Positions 23,287 through 25,017 of a DNA stretch of 25,017 nt are shown in pieces. The stretch's first letter is position 1, and the number at the start of each line of letters is the position of its first letter. Origin of the DNA: ARK-14 sp002899805 (GTDB lineage: Archaea; Thermoproteota; Thermoprotei_A; Sulfolobales; Fervidicoccaceae); assembly GCA_039793985.1 (NCBI GenBank), contig JBAMMC010000029.1:1-25017 (forward strand), given 5' to 3'. Both the position numbers and the translations under genes were made by a program. Under the pieces are notes generated by a model. It ran no database searches. It saw nothing but the letters and a program-made list of their open reading frames with translations, and was not told the DNA's origin.

Positions 23287-23628
23287 TTAGTGTTCTTCCT
23301 TTCCTGATACCTTTGAATTTTCCCCTTCTCTCTTCATCCAACTACCAATAATTTCTCCGAAATTTGAAATACTAGGAATTGTTTTTAGTTTTTCATCCAT
23401 GAATTTTTCGGTCCAGCTTTTTGCTGTTTCAGCATCCAAACCTGCTTCAATAAGAGATTTATAGAAAGAAGCGACTTCCCTTCCCAACTTTTCACCGCTG
23501 AAGCTCTCAGTAATCATTTTCATGATTTCTTCTAGCGGTTCTTTCAGCCCCTTTAAAAATTCTGATACTGCAGATAGGAGTTCTTTCACTTCTTCGGCTT
23601 CCATCTTGCTTTCTTTCTCTTTCTCCAA
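23287..23628 (-). CDS. Small acidic helical protein, unknown
   Basis: A 113-aa hydrophilic, glutamate/lysine-rich protein predicted to be almost all helix (EAEEVKELLSAVSEFLKGLK; PLEEIMKMITES; GREVASFYKSLIEAGLDAET; AKSWTEKFMDEKLKTIPSI), with a charged disordered tail. The middle stretch 'SLIEAGLDAETAKSWTEKFM' resembles a short helical repeat, but I recognise no family. The TTG start has a perfect AAAGGTGA site 7 nt upstream, so the later ATG (M9) is less likely. It leads the three-gene unit with the winged-helix and membrane-protein genes and could be a partner of the regulator. Confidence 0.65.
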   Translation of the reverse strand: MEKEKESKMEAEEVKELLSAVSEFLKGLKEPLEEIMKMITESFSGEKLGREVASFYKSLIEAGLDAETAKSWTEKFMDEKLKTIPSISNFGEIIGSWMKREGENSKVSGKEEH

Positions 23629-23664
23629 AGATTTTCACCTTTATCTTGTTATTAATTGTTCTCA

Positions 23665-23673
23665 AATATATTC
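23665..23673 (-). promoter_or_regulatory. TATA box of the three-gene winged-helix unit
   Basis: An ATATATTT-like box on the minus strand is centred about 41 bp before the TTG at 23628, predicting a leader of about 15 nt that includes the AAAGGTGA site. Confidence 0.45.
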
Positions 23674-23720
23674 ATTCATTGTTTGATGTGAACAAAAAGT
23701 GAGCAGATTGAATCTCAAAG

Positions 23721-23728
23721 AATAAATT
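23721..23728 (+). promoter_or_regulatory. Candidate TATA box of the NAD kinase-PIN operon
   Basis: AATAAATT is centred about 43 bp before the ATG, predicting a start near 23750 and a leader of about 18 nt with GAGGT (23755-23759). A nearer GTATATGG (23737-23744) is an alternative. Confidence 0.35.
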
Positions 23729-23767
23729 CTCCTTGAGTATATGGATAGTATCTTGAGGTAAAATTTA

Positions 23768-24613
23768 ATGTCGAGCAAGTGTAGCGGTACAGCGATATTC
23801 ATAAATCCAGAGAGCAGAGAAGCTTGGTCTTCTCTCTTGAAATTAGTTACCGATTTTGAGAGGTTTGGTGAAGAAGTATTCCTAGCGAGTGAAAGTTTAG
23901 TTGATACGAGGAAAGAAGTTCCCATAAAAATCGTTCCAATCAAGGGGAAGGCTCCTTGTTGGACGATAGTAATAGGAGGAGATGGTACCCTACTCAGAGC
24001 TATCAGGCATGAAGAAGTTAGAAGGTCTAGAATCGTTACTGTAGGGGCAGGAAGAAGATGCTACTATTTCGATATAACTACGGAAGAAATAGCCGAATTG
24101 GTTAAAAAAATCAAAACTGGAATGTTTATTGAACAGCATTTGTGGATGCTGAAAGCGGAGGGAGATTCGTTATCCGAAGATTTTTTAAATGAGCTTGTTG
24201 TAGCTGGAGAGGGTATCAAGGTTATAGAACTCAGCGTTTCGATAGATGGTTATGAAGTATATAGGTTGGTAGGAGATGGCGTTATAATAGCAACTGCCTC
24301 TGGTTCGACTGCCTACAGTCTGAGTGCTGGAGGACCAATTGTGGATCCATTCCTCAGCTCTATAGTAATTACTCCCTTGAACTCCATGACACTCTATGCA
24401 AGACCGATAGTTGTGGATCCCTTTTCAATCGTTGAAATTAAAATATTGAGAAAAGAAGGAAGAGAGAGACTAATATTGGATGGGCAGAAAGAAATCCCAG
24501 TTCCAGATTCTCTATTTGTTAGACTCAATGAAAAGCCTCTCAGATTTGCGCGATTAAAGCAGATGAGGTTCTATGAAAGGGTACTCAAAGGAGGTTGCGG
24601 TAGTAATATTTGA
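23768..24613 (+). CDS. NAD kinase
   Basis: A 281-aa cytosolic enzyme that phosphorylates NAD to NADP with ATP or polyphosphate. Motifs: GGDGT (70-74, VIGGDGTLLRAI), NEL (141-143, FLNELVVAGE), the GDGVIIATASGSTAYSLSAGGP block (about 169-190) and TPLNSMTLYARPIVVDP (202-218), where most homologues have TPICPHTL-like sequence. The usual LGFL after the GGDGT domain is replaced by GAGRRCYYFDIT (93-104), a divergence at a position near the nucleotide site. ATG start with GAGGT upstream. The last 41 bp overlap the PIN-protein gene. NADP supply and ribosome maturation are probably co-expressed only by operon convenience. Confidence 0.9.
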   Translation: MSSKCSGTAIFINPESREAWSSLLKLVTDFERFGEEVFLASESLVDTRKEVPIKIVPIKGKAPCWTIVIGGDGTLLRAIRHEEVRRSRIVTVGAGRRCYYFDITTEEIAELVKKIKTGMFIEQHLWMLKAEGDSLSEDFLNELVVAGEGIKVIELSVSIDGYEVYRLVGDGVIIATASGSTAYSLSAGGPIVDPFLSSIVITPLNSMTLYARPIVVDPFSIVEIKILRKEGRERLILDGQKEIPVPDSLFVRLNEKPLRFARLKQMRFYERVLKGGCGSNI

Positions 24614-24968
24614 TACTGCTGCCTTTTTAGCAGGACTTCACTTACTAATAGCTGGGAGGATCCTCACAATAGGAGAAGTCCTCATGGAAGTTAAGGATTC
24701 TTACAGTTCTGAAAGGCTTATCTACGGTTTAGAAGCTAATAGAATAGAGGTTAAAGAGGTAGGAGAGATAACGGTCAGTGTTATGCTCCCGGAAAATTTG
24801 AGAAAAAAATTGAGTGAGACGGATCTCAAACTCATCCAGCTCGCTTTCAATGAAAAGAGTTCCGGAAAAGAAGTTATTGTATTCACCGATGACTATGCTA
24901 TTCAGCAATCTTTATCCATTCTAAAAATAAAATTCAAACCTGTAAGGCATAGAGGAATAGATTCTTAG
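24573..24968 (+). CDS. Nob1-like PIN-domain endonuclease lacking the zinc ribbon
   Basis: A 131-aa PIN-domain protein. It starts VVIFDTAAFLAG with acid D14, followed by IGEVLMEVKD (E39), SETDLKLIQLA (D84) and VIVFTDDYAIQQSL (D106/D107), i.e. the four-acid metal site and the TDDYAIQ signature of the Nob1 rRNA-maturation endonuclease. Nob1 cleaves the 3' end of 16S rRNA in archaea. After FKPVRHRG, where archaeal Nob1 normally continues into a CxxC zinc ribbon, the frame stops (GIDS). Neither of the other two forward frames restores cysteines in the remaining 49 bp. The ATG at 24573 has GAGGTTCT directly before it and lies inside the end of the NAD kinase gene. A VapC-type toxin is less likely, as no antitoxin gene is adjacent. 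Confidence 0.75.
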   Translation: MKGYSKEVAVVIFDTAAFLAGLHLLIAGRILTIGEVLMEVKDSYSSERLIYGLEANRIEVKEVGEITVSVMLPENLRKKLSETDLKLIQLAFNEKSSGKEVIVFTDDYAIQQSLSILKIKFKPVRHRGIDS

Positions 24969-25017
24969 TCTTGCTTATTTTCAACTTAATTTTTGGAAAA
25001 ATAAATTCTTTAAATAC

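Noticed and set aside
24573..24968. VapC toxin of a toxin-antitoxin pair
   Set aside because: No small antitoxin gene precedes it; it overlaps NAD kinase, and the TDDYAIQ and TDLKLIQLA motifs fit Nob1 better.

Overview
The window looks like chromosomal DNA of a hyperthermophilic or thermophilic crenarchaeon (Thermoprotei; order not resolved). The reasons are an archaeal type IV pilin with its FlaI/FlaJ-type assembly genes, an archaeal AMP phosphorylase, an Lhr-family helicase, a Nob1-like PIN nuclease, TATA-box promoters of TTTAWA type about 26 bp before inferred transcription starts, GGTG/GAGGT ribosome-binding sites, and TTG starts in about half of the genes. There are 25 supported protein genes (one cut by the left edge) and two tRNA-Leu genes. 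I see no transposon, integrase, CRISPR array or rRNA. No gene-free stretch exceeds 300 bp.

Layout. 1-7679 (minus strand): a type IV pilus locus. In transcription order it has a 140-aa coiled-coil protein, a 984-aa membrane-anchored extracellular propeller/beta-domain protein, the assembly ATPase, the polytopic platform protein, a pilin with its own promoter, and the start of another short-leader membrane/secreted protein running off the left edge. The large exported protein-ATPase-platform-pilin order resembles the ups/aap pilus loci of Sulfolobales. 7753-10372: two transporters (MFS and DUF401). 10620-11519: a short ArsA/Get3-type ATPase. 11619-11703: tRNA-Leu(CAG).

11787-15439 (minus strand) is a nucleoside/nucleotide catabolism cluster: AMP phosphorylase, a 100-aa unknown, uridine phosphorylase-family enzyme and PfkB sugar/nucleoside kinase. 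The last three are packed with gaps of 15 and 4 bp. Together they could release bases from NMPs and nucleosides and feed ribose 1-phosphate or ribose 1,5-bisphosphate into the archaeal pentose-bisphosphate pathway; the later steps (ribose-1,5-bisphosphate isomerase, form III RuBisCO) are not in the window. 15581-16542 holds a CxxCxxCC cluster protein and a small unknown.

16701-19325 (plus strand): Lhr-like helicase, convergent with a small four-helix membrane protein. 19912-21283 (plus strand): a beta-hydroxyacid dehydrogenase-like enzyme followed by a thioredoxin-fold CPAC protein. 21307-22197: EamA/DMT transporter. 22352-22436: tRNA-Leu(TAG), which differs from the first tRNA-Leu at only two bases. 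22551-23628 (minus strand): a compact three-gene unit of acidic helical protein, winged-helix protein and basic single-span membrane protein. 23768-24968 (plus strand): NAD kinase overlapping a Nob1-like PIN protein that lacks the usual zinc ribbon.

The best candidates for under-described biology are the pilus locus with its giant propeller protein and leading coiled-coil gene, the three-gene winged-helix module, the small unknown inside the nucleoside operon, and the zinc-ribbon-less Nob1.
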